This document shows positions 9,000 to 17,597 of a stretch of 64,000 nucleotides of DNA, piece after piece. The DNA comes from Lichenifustis flavocetrariae (GTDB lineage Bacteria > Pseudomonadota > Alphaproteobacteria > Rhizobiales > Beijerinckiaceae). Within the stretch, counting starts at the first letter, position 1; each line of letters starts with the position of its first letter. Made by a program: the position numbers and the translations under genes. The DNA is taken from NCBI RefSeq assembly GCF_026130545.1, contig NZ_JAMOIM010000006.1, positions 228,734-292,733 of the forward strand, written 5' to 3'. The notes beneath the pieces are model-generated. The model had not been told where the DNA came from and searched no databases. It saw only the letters and a program-made list of their open reading frames with translations.

Positions 9000-9371
9000 A
9001 TGGGTAAGGGGTCCGTGATTTTAGTCGTCGAGGACGATGCTCTTCTGGCCGATATGGCTCTCGAAATGATCGAAGAGGCGGGTCTGACGGCGATTGCCGT
9101 CGATTCCGTCGATGCCGCGCTCGATTATCTCAAAGAGAATGCCGAGCGGGTCGCGGCCATGTTTTCCGATGTCCGGCTGCGCGGTCCCTTGAACGGCATC
9201 GAATTGGCGGCTTTCGTGGCCGTCCGGTGGCCGCAGATCGCCATCTGCGTCACGTCCGGTGTCGCACTCGAACGGCCCTACAGATTGCCCAAAAACGCGC
9301 AGTTCATGCCGAAGCCCTGGAAGCCGCAGGAAGTAATCGCCTTCGTTCAAAAGGCGGTGCGGCCGCGCTGA
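9000..9371 (+). CDS. Single-domain (REC-only) response regulator
   Basis: A 123-residue stand-alone receiver domain. The acidic pocket is E11-D12-D13, the phospho-acceptor is D57 in FSDVRLRG, the switch Thr is in CVTSG and the conserved Lys in MPKPW. There is no output domain, so it should act by protein-protein contact or phosphotransfer, as in the CheY-like and general-stress phosphorelays common in Rhizobiales. A GTG at 8913 would add 29 weakly structured residues; the ATG at 9000, shortly after an AAGGGCG stretch, is preferred. It converges on a second REC-only regulator 76 bases away. No histidine kinase lies nearby. Confidence 0.85.
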   Translation: MGKGSVILVVEDDALLADMALEMIEEAGLTAIAVDSVDAALDYLKENAERVAAMFSDVRLRGPLNGIELAAFVAVRWPQIAICVTSGVALERPYRLPKNAQFMPKPWKPQEVIAFVQKAVRPR

Positions 9372-9447
9372 CTGGAGCGATCGAGACGTCTGGGCCAAAT
9401 GTCCGAGCGGCCCGGATGGAGAGCATCCCCGACTTCGGAGCCGGCCT

Positions 9448-9879
9448 TTACCTTTTGAGCAGGGTTCGGAGAACCGTCTCGACCTGATCGGCCGTGAAAG
9501 GTTTCGGCAACGTTGGGTGATTCTGCCATCGGTCGGGCAGATTTGCGGAGCCGTAGCCGCTCGCGAACACAAACGGAATGTTTCGCTCGATCAGCCTCTC
9601 CGCCACGGGATAGACCGGGTCTCCGCCGAGGTTGACGTCAAGGATCGCGGCATCTGCCGTCGCGTTCATGGCGAGGTCTTCGGCCTGCCGGACATTGACG
9701 GCCGAGCCCGCCACCTGGCATCCGAGCTCTTCCAGAATGTCCTCCAGAAGCATCGTGATCAGCATTTCGTCTTCGATCACGAGAATCTTTGCACCTGCCA
9801 GTGCGTCGTCTTTCTCCCCCACCACACTCACAACCGATGTCCCCAGAACTTTCTTCCAGCCCCGTCCCGTTGTAGACAT
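9448..9879 (-). CDS. Single-domain (REC-only) response regulator
   Basis: A 143-residue receiver protein with a short N-terminal extension. Acidic residues E36-D37-E38 start the pocket, D81 in AILDVNLGG is the phospho-acceptor, and the Lys lies in LPKPF. The ASGYG segment holds Ser at the usual Thr/Ser position, followed by Gly-Tyr. The I-L-D-V-N-L-G-G and F-A-S-G-Y-G pattern is that of the small FixJ-unrelated receivers often paired with HWE/HisKA2 kinases in alphaproteobacteria. The frame is open to 10041, but that would run into the crt operon; the ATG at 9879 leaves a 72-base divergent promoter region upstream of crtX. Partner kinase unknown. Confidence 0.85.
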   Translation of the reverse strand: MSTTGRGWKKVLGTSVVSVVGEKDDALAGAKILVIEDEMLITMLLEDILEELGCQVAGSAVNVRQAEDLAMNATADAAILDVNLGGDPVYPVAERLIERNIPFVFASGYGSANLPDRWQNHPTLPKPFTADQVETVLRTLLKR

Positions 9880-9951
9880 GGGATCGCGACCCCGCAAGCC
9901 GCTCGTGGGCACGCTCAGCCGACATGTCGGTACGACGACTAACAGGACGGC

Positions 9952-11256
9952 ATGAGCCATTTCGCCTTCGTTGTTCCTCCGTTCCTTGGGCATCTCAATC
10001 CCATGCTGGCCTTGTCGGCGGCTCTGGTCGAGGCCGGCCATCGAGCCACGTTCTTTGGCATGGCCGATATGGAGGCGGCCGTGGGCGGCCAGGGAGGTTC
10101 ATTCACGGGGCTGGGCGGCATCACGCATCCACCAGGCCGGTTGGCGTCGATGACGGCCCACATGGCGGCGCCTGGCGGTTTTGGCCTCTTCCCGATTCTC
10201 GCCGATATGGCGCGGACGACCGACATGCTCTGCGCCGAATTGCCGGAGGCCTGCCGCGCGCGACGGGTCGACGGCATTATTACCGATCAGCTCGAGCCGG
10301 CCGGCGGTCTGGTGGCGGCGCATCTCGGATTGCCGTTCGTGTCGGTCGCCAATGCGCTGCCGATTCGGCGGGACCCGACGCTGCCGCCGCCCTTCACCGA
10401 TTGGCCCTACGATCCCTCGCCGCAGGGTCTCCGCCGGAACAGAGGCGGCTATCGCGTGGCCGACCTGCTGATGTGGCCGATGGCGCGTACCATCGCGCGG
10501 CAGGCGCGCAGGCTCGGCCTCGGCAAGCGAGGCTCGCTCGACGACTGCCTTTCGCCCTTCGCCGATCTGACCCAGATCATCCCGGCCCTCGACTTTCCCC
10601 GCTCCGACGTGCCGCCCACCGTGCATGCCTGTGGGCCGCTCCGCCGCACCGGGCCGTTGGACGATGTCGAAGACCTGCGGCGCGGCGACCGGCCGCTCGT
10701 CTTCGCATCGCTTGGCACGCTCCAGGGCGGACGCGTCGACCTGTTCCGCCGTATCGCGGAAGCCTGCGCGGATCTCGGCCTGCACCTCGTGATCGCCCAT
10801 GGGGGCCGCCTCAATGCCACCGAGGCGGCTTCGCTGCCCGGCTCGCCGATCGTTCGCGCTTTCGTGCCACAACAGGCACTGCTGCGGCACGCTGCCCTCG
10901 CCATCACCAATGGCGGCCTCAACACCGTGCTCGACGCCGCCGCCGCGGCCGTGCCGCTCCTGATCGTGCCGATTGCTTTCGAGCAAGGGGCCATTGCGGC
11001 CCGGGTCGTCCATGCGGGCCTGGGCCGATCCCTCCCGCGCCGCCGACTGACCCGGCAGCGGCTCTCGCAAACCATCCGGGAGATCCTGGACAGCGCCGAC
11101 ATCGCGGGCCGCGCCCGGTCGATCGCGGCCTCGATGGCCACAGCCGGCGGCGTGAGCGCGGCAGTCGCGATCATCGAGGCCGTCATGCGTACCGGGCACC
11201 CCTTCATGCAGCCTGAGCCGATGTCCAGTCGTTCCGCACGTCTTCGTCCGGCATGA
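9952..11256 (+). CDS. crtX: Zeaxanthin glucosyltransferase-like glycosyltransferase (GT1)
   Basis: A 434-residue GT1 enzyme, first gene of crtX-Y-I-B. The N-terminal half starts FAFVVPPFLGHLNPMLALS, the acceptor-side GHxxP pattern of this family, and the C-terminal half has the nucleotide-sugar site (FVPQQALLRHAALAITNGGLNTVLDA, then P-I-A-F-E-Q). By context it adds glucose to hydroxylated carotenoids, normally zeaxanthin. An AGGACGG ribosome-binding site precedes the ATG. The stop overlaps the crtY start by four bases. The beta-ring hydroxylase crtZ needed to make zeaxanthin is not in the window, so the true acceptor is not proven. Confidence 0.88.
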   Translation: MSHFAFVVPPFLGHLNPMLALSAALVEAGHRATFFGMADMEAAVGGQGGSFTGLGGITHPPGRLASMTAHMAAPGGFGLFPILADMARTTDMLCAELPEACRARRVDGIITDQLEPAGGLVAAHLGLPFVSVANALPIRRDPTLPPPFTDWPYDPSPQGLRRNRGGYRVADLLMWPMARTIARQARRLGLGKRGSLDDCLSPFADLTQIIPALDFPRSDVPPTVHACGPLRRTGPLDDVEDLRRGDRPLVFASLGTLQGGRVDLFRRIAEACADLGLHLVIAHGGRLNATEAASLPGSPIVRAFVPQQALLRHAALAITNGGLNTVLDAAAAAVPLLIVPIAFEQGAIAARVVHAGLGRSLPRRRLTRQRLSQTIREILDSADIAGRARSIAASMATAGGVSAAVAIIEAVMRTGHPFMQPEPMSSRSARLRPA

Positions 11257-12413
11257 GCGACGTGGCTGCTTGGGATCTCATTCTCGTCGGAGGTGGTCTG
11301 GCCAATGGCCTCATCGCCTACCGGCTCGCGGCGGTCCGGCCCGAGCTTCGCGTTCTGGTGCTCGAAGCCGGGCGTGTGCTCGGCGGCAATCACACCTGGT
11401 CGTTTCACACGCGGGACCTCACCGACGCGCAAGCGGCTTGGGTCGCGCCGTTCGTCAACCATCGCTGGGACCATTACGACGTCATCTTTCCGGAGTTCAC
11501 GCGGCGGCTCGATCTCGGCTATTGCAGCGCGACGTCGGAGCGCTTTTCGGCGGTTCTCGATCAGGCGAAGATCGCGACCCGGTTGGGAGCGAATGTGACC
11601 GAGATCGGGCCGACCGCCGTCACCCTCGCGGACGGGACCCGGATGGAGGCCGCGGCGGTCATCGATGGGCGCGGCGTCCCCTCGACGCCGCATCTGCGGC
11701 TGGCTTATCAGAAATTCTTCGGCCAAGATCTGAGGCTCGCGGCTCCGCACGGCTTGACCGGGCCGGTTGTCATGGATGCGACGGTGACGCAGGAGGACGG
11801 CTACCGTTTCGTCTACCTGCTGCCCTTCGAGCCCGACCGGGTCTTGGTGGAGGACACCTATTATGCCGATACGCCGGCGCTCGATGCGCGGGCGCTCCGG
11901 GCACGGATCGATGCTTATGTGAAAGTACGGGGCTGGACCGTGCTGCGTCTTCTGCGCGAGGAAAGCGGGATCCTGCCCATTACTCTGGCCGGGGACATCG
12001 ACGCCTTCTGGGCCGCGCAGCCCGGTCAGCCCCGCGCCGGGCTGCGGGCCGGGTTGTTTCATCCGACGACCGGCTATTCCTTCGCCGAGGCCGTTCGTCT
12101 CGCCGATCGCCTGGCGAGCCTTCCGTCGTTCGAAGCTGCCGCCGTTCATGCCGCGATCGAGGCCACCGCGCGGCGGCGGTGGCGAGAGCAGCGAATCTTC
12201 CGCGGGTTGAACCGGATGTTGTTCCAGGCCGGTGTCCCGGCAGAGCGCTGGACCATGATGCGTCGTTTCTACCGCTTCCCCCGGGACACGATCACGCGCT
12301 TTTATGCCGGCGCTTTGACGGGCCTCGACAAGATGCGCCTGCTCAGCGGCAAGCCGCCCGTGCCCATTCTGGGCGCCATCAAGGCGTTGCTGGACAACGG
12401 GATGCATGAATGA
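11253..12413 (+). CDS. crtY: Lycopene beta-cyclase
   Basis: Flavoprotein that closes both beta-rings of lycopene to give beta-carotene. The 386-residue protein has an N-terminal dinucleotide-binding fold (DLILVGGGLANGLIA, about 6-20) and the CrtY-type GGNHTWSFH segment (about 45-53). The C-terminal half carries FHPTTGYSFAEAVRLAD, another CrtY hallmark. Both ends overlap neighbours by four bases (ATGA), so expression is tightly coupled to crtX and crtI. Confidence 0.93.
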   Translation: MSDVAAWDLILVGGGLANGLIAYRLAAVRPELRVLVLEAGRVLGGNHTWSFHTRDLTDAQAAWVAPFVNHRWDHYDVIFPEFTRRLDLGYCSATSERFSAVLDQAKIATRLGANVTEIGPTAVTLADGTRMEAAAVIDGRGVPSTPHLRLAYQKFFGQDLRLAAPHGLTGPVVMDATVTQEDGYRFVYLLPFEPDRVLVEDTYYADTPALDARALRARIDAYVKVRGWTVLRLLREESGILPITLAGDIDAFWAAQPGQPRAGLRAGLFHPTTGYSFAEAVRLADRLASLPSFEAAAVHAAIEATARRRWREQRIFRGLNRMLFQAGVPAERWTMMRRFYRFPRDTITRFYAGALTGLDKMRLLSGKPPVPILGAIKALLDNGMHE

Positions 12414-13906
12414 CGCGGACAGCGGCAGTGATCGGGGCGGGGTTCGGCGGCATTGCGCTTGCCATCCGGCTACAGAGCGCGGGGATCGCCACGACCCTCT
12501 TCGAGAAGCGCGACAAGCCCGGCGGTCGCGCCTACGTCTACGAGGACCAGGGATTCACCTTCGACGGCGGTCCCACTGTCATCACGGATCCGAGTGCCAT
12601 CGAGGAGCTTTTTGCGCTCACGGGTCGTAAGCTCGCCGACTATGTCACTCTGCTGCCCGTGAGCCCCTTCTACGCCCTGTCCTGGGAAAACGGCTTCACG
12701 TTCAATTATGTCAATGACCAGGCCGAGCTCGACCGGCAGATCGCCCTCAAGAGTCCGGAGGATGTCGCCGGCTACCGTAAGTTCCTGGCCTATTCGGAAG
12801 CCGTCTTCGCGGAAGGCTATCTGAAGCTCGGCACCGTGCCGTTCCTGCAGTTTCGCGATATGATCAAGGTTGCGCCGCAGTTGATGCGGCTCGAGAGTTG
12901 GCGCAGCGTCTATGCGATCGTGGCGCGTTTCATCAAGGACGAGGAACTGCGGCAGGCCTTTTCGTTCCATTCGCTGCTCGTCGGTGGCAATCCCTTCGCG
13001 ACCTCGGCCATCTATGCGCTGATCCACGCGCTGGAGCGGCGATGGGGCGTCTGGTTCCCCAAGGGGGGCACCGGGGCGCTGGTGAATGGGATGATCCGCC
13101 TGTTCCAGGATCTCGGCGGCGCGGTGCGGCTCAATGCGCCGATCGACCGGATCCTGACCGAGGGCGGTCGCGCCACGGGCGTCGTTCTCGCTGGTGGTGA
13201 AACGCTGGCCTTCGATCGTGTGGCGTCCAATGCCGACGTCGTGCACACCTACGACAGGATGCTGCGCGACACCCCGCGTGGTCCCGCCAAGGCCGCCAAG
13301 ATCAAGCGCCAGCGGCACTCGATGTCGCTCTTCGTGATCTATTTCGGGTTGAAACGGCACCGGCCCGAGGTCGCCCACCACACGGTCCTGTTCGGACCAC
13401 GCTACAAAGGGTTGATCGACGCGATCTTCAACAAGGAGACGCTCGCGGATGATTTCTCCTTGTACCTGCACAACCCCTGCGTCACGGACCCGTCTCTCGC
13501 ACCGCCCGGCGGCGGAAGTTTCTACGTGCTGGCGCCGGTGCCGCATCTCGGAACAGCGCCCGATGTCGACTGGCAGGTCGAGGGTCCGAAATACCGCGAC
13601 CGCATCTTCGCCTATCTCGAAGAGCGCTGTCTGCCCGGTCTCCGGGACGATCTCGTGACGAGCCGGATCTTTACCCCCCTCGATTTCCGCGATGAGCTGA
13701 ACGCCCATGTCGGGTCTGCCTTCTCGGTCGAGCCGATCCTGACCCAGAGCGCCTGGTTCCGCCCGCATAACCGTGATGACGTGATCCCCAACCTCTACAT
13801 CGTCGGGGCCGGCACGCATCCCGGCGCGGGCGTGCCGGGCGTGATCGGCTCGGCCAAGGCGACCGCCGGGCTGATGCTGGCCGACGCCGGTCTGGCGCCC
13901 GCGTGA
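12410..13906 (+). CDS. crtI: Phytoene desaturase
   Basis: FAD-dependent bacterial-type desaturase converting phytoene to lycopene. The 498-residue length is typical. The N-terminal Rossmann motif AVIGAGFGGIALAIRLQ is followed by GGRAYVYEDQGFTFDGGPTVI, and the C-terminus has the carotenoid-desaturase signature with GAGTHPGAGVPGVIGSAKATA (two pieces around residues 467-487). It starts on the ATGA that ends crtY and its stop overlaps the GTG start of crtB. Confidence 0.96.
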   Translation: MTRTAAVIGAGFGGIALAIRLQSAGIATTLFEKRDKPGGRAYVYEDQGFTFDGGPTVITDPSAIEELFALTGRKLADYVTLLPVSPFYALSWENGFTFNYVNDQAELDRQIALKSPEDVAGYRKFLAYSEAVFAEGYLKLGTVPFLQFRDMIKVAPQLMRLESWRSVYAIVARFIKDEELRQAFSFHSLLVGGNPFATSAIYALIHALERRWGVWFPKGGTGALVNGMIRLFQDLGGAVRLNAPIDRILTEGGRATGVVLAGGETLAFDRVASNADVVHTYDRMLRDTPRGPAKAAKIKRQRHSMSLFVIYFGLKRHRPEVAHHTVLFGPRYKGLIDAIFNKETLADDFSLYLHNPCVTDPSLAPPGGGSFYVLAPVPHLGTAPDVDWQVEGPKYRDRIFAYLEERCLPGLRDDLVTSRIFTPLDFRDELNAHVGSAFSVEPILTQSAWFRPHNRDDVIPNLYIVGAGTHPGAGVPGVIGSAKATAGLMLADAGLAPA

Positions 13907-14844
13907 CGGCATCGGCCCTACCGCATGACCGGGCGAGGGTCGCGGCCGCCACCGCCACGATCCGTCAGGGATCGAAGAGCTTCGCGGCGGCCGCACGGTT
14001 GTTCGATCCGGCCATGCGGGCAGACGCGGTGCTGCTCTACGCCTGGTGCCGGCACTGCGACGATGTGGTGGACGGCCAGGATCTCGGCTTCGCGGCCGCT
14101 GTCGCAAGCCGGCTCGCGCCCGACGAGAGGCTCGCGGCCTTGCGCCGCGAGACCGAGGCTGCGCTCGCCGGCACAGCCACCGATCCGGTTTTCGCCGGCG
14201 TCGGCGCCGTGATGCGCCGTCATGCCATTCCGGCCCGCTATGCCCTCGATCATCTCGACGGCTTCGCCATGGATGTCGCCGGACAGCGTTATCGCACCCT
14301 CGATGACACCTTGGCCTATTGCTATGGCGTGGCGGGCGTCGTGGGTCTGATGATGGCCCATGTCATGGGGGCGCGGCAGCCGTCGGTGTTGCGGCGCGCC
14401 TGCGATCTTGGTCTCGCGTTCCAGTTGACCAATATCGCGCGCGATATCGTCGAGGATGCCGAGAACGGGCGGGTCTATTGTCCCGAGTCCTGGCTCGATC
14501 AGGAAGGCGTTGCGCGGGACGAGGTGGCACAGCCGGCCCACCGTGCGGCCGTGGCGCGCGTGGCGGCCCGGCTGGTCGCTGCCGCCGAACCCTATTACGC
14601 CTCGGCCACCGTGGGGATACGGGCGCTGCCCTTTCGAGCGGCCTGGGCCATCGCGACGGCGCATGGCGTGTATCGCGCCATCGGCACCGAAGTGGTCCGC
14701 CGCGGCCCGCAGGCCTGGGATCGCCGGGTGTCCACCTCGACGGCCGCCAAGCTCGGGCATGTCGCGGTCGGCGCATTCTCGGCAGCCGTCAGGACGATGC
14801 CTCGGGAAGAGCCGGCGAGAGCAGGATTGTGGACGGTGCCCTGA
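13903..14844 (+). CDS. crtB: Phytoene synthase
   Basis: Condenses two geranylgeranyl diphosphates to phytoene. The 313-residue protein has the squalene/phytoene synthase Asp-rich motifs: HCDDVVDG (about 51-58) and NIARDIVEDA (about 178-187). The start is GTG inside the GTGA overlap with crtI. It is the last gene of the operon; the next gene is on the other strand 54 bases on. The precursor gene crtE is not present nearby. Confidence 0.95.
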   Translation: MTASALPHDRARVAAATATIRQGSKSFAAAARLFDPAMRADAVLLYAWCRHCDDVVDGQDLGFAAAVASRLAPDERLAALRRETEAALAGTATDPVFAGVGAVMRRHAIPARYALDHLDGFAMDVAGQRYRTLDDTLAYCYGVAGVVGLMMAHVMGARQPSVLRRACDLGLAFQLTNIARDIVEDAENGRVYCPESWLDQEGVARDEVAQPAHRAAVARVAARLVAAAEPYYASATVGIRALPFRAAWAIATAHGVYRAIGTEVVRRGPQAWDRRVSTSTAAKLGHVAVGAFSAAVRTMPREEPARAGLWTVP

Positions 14845-14898
14845 CGGTTCCTAGACAAGAACGTCAGAGGTCGTCCAAAAAAGGTTCGACAGCGTCGT

Positions 14899-15210
14899 TC
14901 ATCCGTGCCGGTGCGGGGCACCCTGCTCGAACTCCGACTGTTGCGTCGCGGTCGCTTCCCGCTGGTGCAAGGCCTTCCAGCTGTCATAGGGCATGCCATA
15001 GACCTGCTCGCGCGCTTCGGCCCGCGTCAGATCGAGGCCTTTGTCCCTGGCCGCATCCTCGATCCAATTGGACAGGCAGTTGCGGCAGAAGCCGGCCAGG
15101 TTCATGAGGTCGATGTTCTGGACGTCCGTGCGCTCGCGCAGATGCGCGACAAGGCGCCGGAAGGCGGCCGCTTCGAGTTCGGTCTGCTGGGCCGGGTCGG
15201 GACGGGTCAT
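14899..15210 (-). CDS. DUF1244 family protein
   Basis: A 103-residue soluble protein carrying the family core FRRLVAHLRERTDVQNIDL followed by MNLAGFCRNCLSNW (residues about 18-50) with two conserved Cys (C43 and C46). DUF1244 proteins are small helical proteins of unknown function found across alpha- and gammaproteobacteria. The start overlaps the stop of the N-formylglutamate amidohydrolase by four bases, a pairing known in other Rhizobiales. The C-terminus is His-rich and variable. Confidence 0.88.
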   Translation of the reverse strand: MTRPDPAQQTELEAAAFRRLVAHLRERTDVQNIDLMNLAGFCRNCLSNWIEDAARDKGLDLTRAEAREQVYGMPYDSWKALHQREATATQQSEFEQGAPHRHG

Positions 15211-16067
15211 GGGGAGAACTCCAGGTCGGAGAGCCGCCGGGCCGGACGGCCGGCCCGGCTTCCATGGTGCCGAATGACGGCGATGTCGGGGCGGCGGAGC
15301 ACCGGCGCCAGAACCTGTGCGAGTCGCACGCCCCAGGCCGAGGCATCGGCATCGTTGCGGATCAGGTCCTGTCGCACCTCGATCAGTACGTTGGCGAGGC
15401 CGCGCCGCGTGGCATGCGTGTCCATTGTATCGCCCGGCAGCGCGCCATCATAGGGCTCGTTGTCGCCGATGCGCTCCGCCGGGGGAGCCAGATAGGGCTC
15501 CTTCGCCAACGCCCGGAGCAAGGGTGCGGCGATGCGGGAATCGTCGTCCCAGAGCAGCCCGATGTGCCAGGGCCGTGCCACGCCCTTCATCGAAGGCGTG
15601 AAGGAATGCATTGCCACGACGGCCGGGATGCGGCCGGTCGCGATCATCGCGTCGAGTGTCACGTCGATGCGGTCCCGGTAGGGCTGCCAGTAGCTGGCGA
15701 TTCGGTGCGCGACTTCCGCGTCGTCCACTGTCGCGTTGCCGGGCACGATGGCGCCATCGGAGATCCGCATCACCAGGGTCGGATCGCGGGCGCCGCGATT
15801 CGGATCGATGAGGAGACGCGAAAAGGTCGTCAGCAAAGCCGGGACCTTGAGGATGGCGGCCATCGTGCGGGTCACGATTTCGGCGCCGATGTCATAGGCG
15901 ATGTGGCGCTCGAATTCCGACGGGTCGAGCCCCAGCCTGCCATAGCGTGCCGGCAGGCGGTTGGAGGCGTGATCGCATAATAGAAGCAAGCCTGCGTCCA
16001 TCGGACCGTCCACAGCGATGACGGGAGGCTCATCCCGGTGCTCGGGTCCGGTCTGGATTGCTGGCAT
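15207..16067 (-). CDS. N-formylglutamate amidohydrolase family protein
   Basis: Predicted zinc hydrolase of the FGase (HutG-like) family, which releases formate from N-formyl amino acids. From the ATG at 16067 the protein has 286 residues. Family features are LLLCDHASNRLP (the DHxS motif with metal-binding His), SRLLIDPNRG, HSFTPSMKG (second His) and NVLIEVRQDLI (Glu). No hut genes are nearby, so the physiological substrate is uncertain. The frame is open to 16148, but starting at 16067 leaves a normal divergent region before the EamA transporter. Coupled to DUF1244 by a four-base overlap. Confidence 0.88.
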   Translation of the reverse strand: MPAIQTGPEHRDEPPVIAVDGPMDAGLLLLCDHASNRLPARYGRLGLDPSEFERHIAYDIGAEIVTRTMAAILKVPALLTTFSRLLIDPNRGARDPTLVMRISDGAIVPGNATVDDAEVAHRIASYWQPYRDRIDVTLDAMIATGRIPAVVAMHSFTPSMKGVARPWHIGLLWDDDSRIAAPLLRALAKEPYLAPPAERIGDNEPYDGALPGDTMDTHATRRGLANVLIEVRQDLIRNDADASAWGVRLAQVLAPVLRRPDIAVIRHHGSRAGRPARRLSDLEFSP

Positions 16068-16181
16068 CAAAGTTTCGCGGCTCACGGCGGAAGGGTAGCG
16101 ATTGTCACGCCCAAGTGCCATAGCACACACAGCTGCGCGGCGGCACATCCCGCCCGTTCGCCGAGGATCTCGCGCTCACTC

Positions 16182-17087
16182 ATGTCGTCACTTGCGATCA
16201 CGCGGCCCACGGGCAGTGTCATGCCCGTTGCGGCGCTCGTTCTCGGCGCCATCGCCATGGGATTGTCGCCCATCGCGGTTCGGCTGGCCGACGTGGGGCC
16301 GTTCACCTCGGCATTCTGGCGTGTGTTCCTGGCGCTGCCGGTGCTGTGGCTTTGGATGCGGGCATCCGAAGGCCGTCCGGCGAACCCGCCGCGCCCGTTC
16401 TCGCGGCCTACGATCCTTGCGGGTCTCGCCTTCGCGGGTGATCTGTTTTTCTGGCATCTGTCGATCGTGCACACGTCAGTGGCCAATGCCACGTTCTTCG
16501 CCACAAGTGCGCCGCTCTGGGTGGTGCTGTTCGGCTGGCTTCTCTTTCGCGAGCGCGTGAGCGTCGCGGTGCTGCTCGGCCTCGGCCTCTGTCTCCTCGG
16601 CGGGGCCTCCCTGGTCTGGCAAAGCTTGCAACTGGCGCCGGAGCATGTGAGCGGCGACGCCTATGGAATCATCACAGGCGTGTTCTTCGGCCTCTATTTC
16701 CTCGCCGTGAGGGCGGCACGCGGGAGTGTTGGAGCCGCCCGGGTGACGTTCGAGATCAGCGTCATCACGGCTGCGGTTCTCGCCGTCGCGGCGATCGGGT
16801 TCGAGCACCAGTTGCTGCCGCGGTCGGCGGCCGGATGGGGCGCGCTGCTCAGTCTGGCCCTCGTCAGTCAGGCGGGTGGCCAGGGGCTTCTGTCCTATGC
16901 GCTCGGGCTGCTGCCGACGGTCTTTTCTTCCCTGGTGATCTTTCTCGAAGCGGTTGCGGCTGCATTGGCGGCGCTGCTGATCCTCGGCGAACCCGTCTCG
17001 ACTCTTCAGGTTCTGGGCGGCTTGCTGATCGTGGCCGGCATTTGGGTCGCCCGTCCGCGACAGGCGGCCGTGGTGGTGGAACCATGA
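16182..17087 (+). CDS. DMT-superfamily (EamA) transporter
   Basis: A 301-residue inner-membrane protein with ten predicted TM helices in two EamA repeats (about 13-145 and 165-298). Typical features are PIAVRLADVGPFTSAFWR in repeat 1 and the LGEPVSTLQVLGGLLIVAGI end of repeat 2. Such proteins export or import small metabolites; no substrate can be named. The ATG at 16182 leaves about 114 bases to the divergent amidohydrolase; an in-frame extension to 16038 would overlap that gene. Confidence 0.88.
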   Translation: MSSLAITRPTGSVMPVAALVLGAIAMGLSPIAVRLADVGPFTSAFWRVFLALPVLWLWMRASEGRPANPPRPFSRPTILAGLAFAGDLFFWHLSIVHTSVANATFFATSAPLWVVLFGWLLFRERVSVAVLLGLGLCLLGGASLVWQSLQLAPEHVSGDAYGIITGVFFGLYFLAVRAARGSVGAARVTFEISVITAAVLAVAAIGFEHQLLPRSAAGWGALLSLALVSQAGGQGLLSYALGLLPTVFSSLVIFLEAVAAALAALLILGEPVSTLQVLGGLLIVAGIWVARPRQAAVVVEP

Positions 17088-17139
17088 TCCGACGAGGTTT
17101 TCTGGTGATCCAGCATGGCCAAGACGGGGCGGATGGCCT

Positions 17140-17574
17140 ATGACCCGGCGCATGCTCCGTCCGATTCTCGTAGCCCTGGCGACCAGTCTCGTGTTGGCGC
17201 CCCAGGTCCGTGCGGACTTTCGTATCTGCAACAACACCGCAAGCCGGGTGTCGATCTCCCTGGCTTATACGGACGGTCAGGCGTGGGTCTCCGAAGGATG
17301 GTGGAACCTCAAATCCACCAACTGCGAGACGCTGCTGCGTGGCCCGCTCGCGGCACAGTTCTACTATGTCTACGGCATGGACGAGAGCGGCGGCGAGTGG
17401 AAGGGCAAGGCCTTCATGTGCACGCGGGACCGCGAGTTCCGCATTGAAGGCCGGCAGGATTGTTATGTGCGTGGTTTTGACCGGACCGGCTTCTTCGAAG
17501 TCGATACGGGACGTGATGCAAAGAACTGGACCGTGCAGCTGACCGACCCGGCCAAGCCGGGCACCGGCCGTTAA
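17140..17574 (+). CDS. DUF1036 exported protein
   Basis: A 144-residue protein with a signal peptide (about 1-25, cleavage after VRA) and a DUF1036 domain. The domain begins DFRICNNTASRVSISLAYTD and shows the repeated aromatic and Cys pattern (W-V-S-E-G-W-W-N-L, C-E-T-L, F-M-C-T-R, D-C-Y). Two disulfides are plausible in the periplasm. It lies 23 bases upstream of pyk; a DUF1036-pyk pair is conserved in many Rhizobiales, but why these genes travel together is unknown. Confidence 0.9.
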   Translation: MTRRMLRPILVALATSLVLAPQVRADFRICNNTASRVSISLAYTDGQAWVSEGWWNLKSTNCETLLRGPLAAQFYYVYGMDESGGEWKGKAFMCTRDREFRIEGRQDCYVRGFDRTGFFEVDTGRDAKNWTVQLTDPAKPGTGR

Positions 17575-17597
17575 GCGACCCACATGAGAAGAGGTGG

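Noticed and set aside
10449..12407. 652-codon open frame on the minus strand opposite crtX and crtY
   Set aside because: High-GC shadow frame; its translation is Arg/Pro/Gly-rich with no motifs, while the plus strand carries clear crt genes with overlapping stops and starts.
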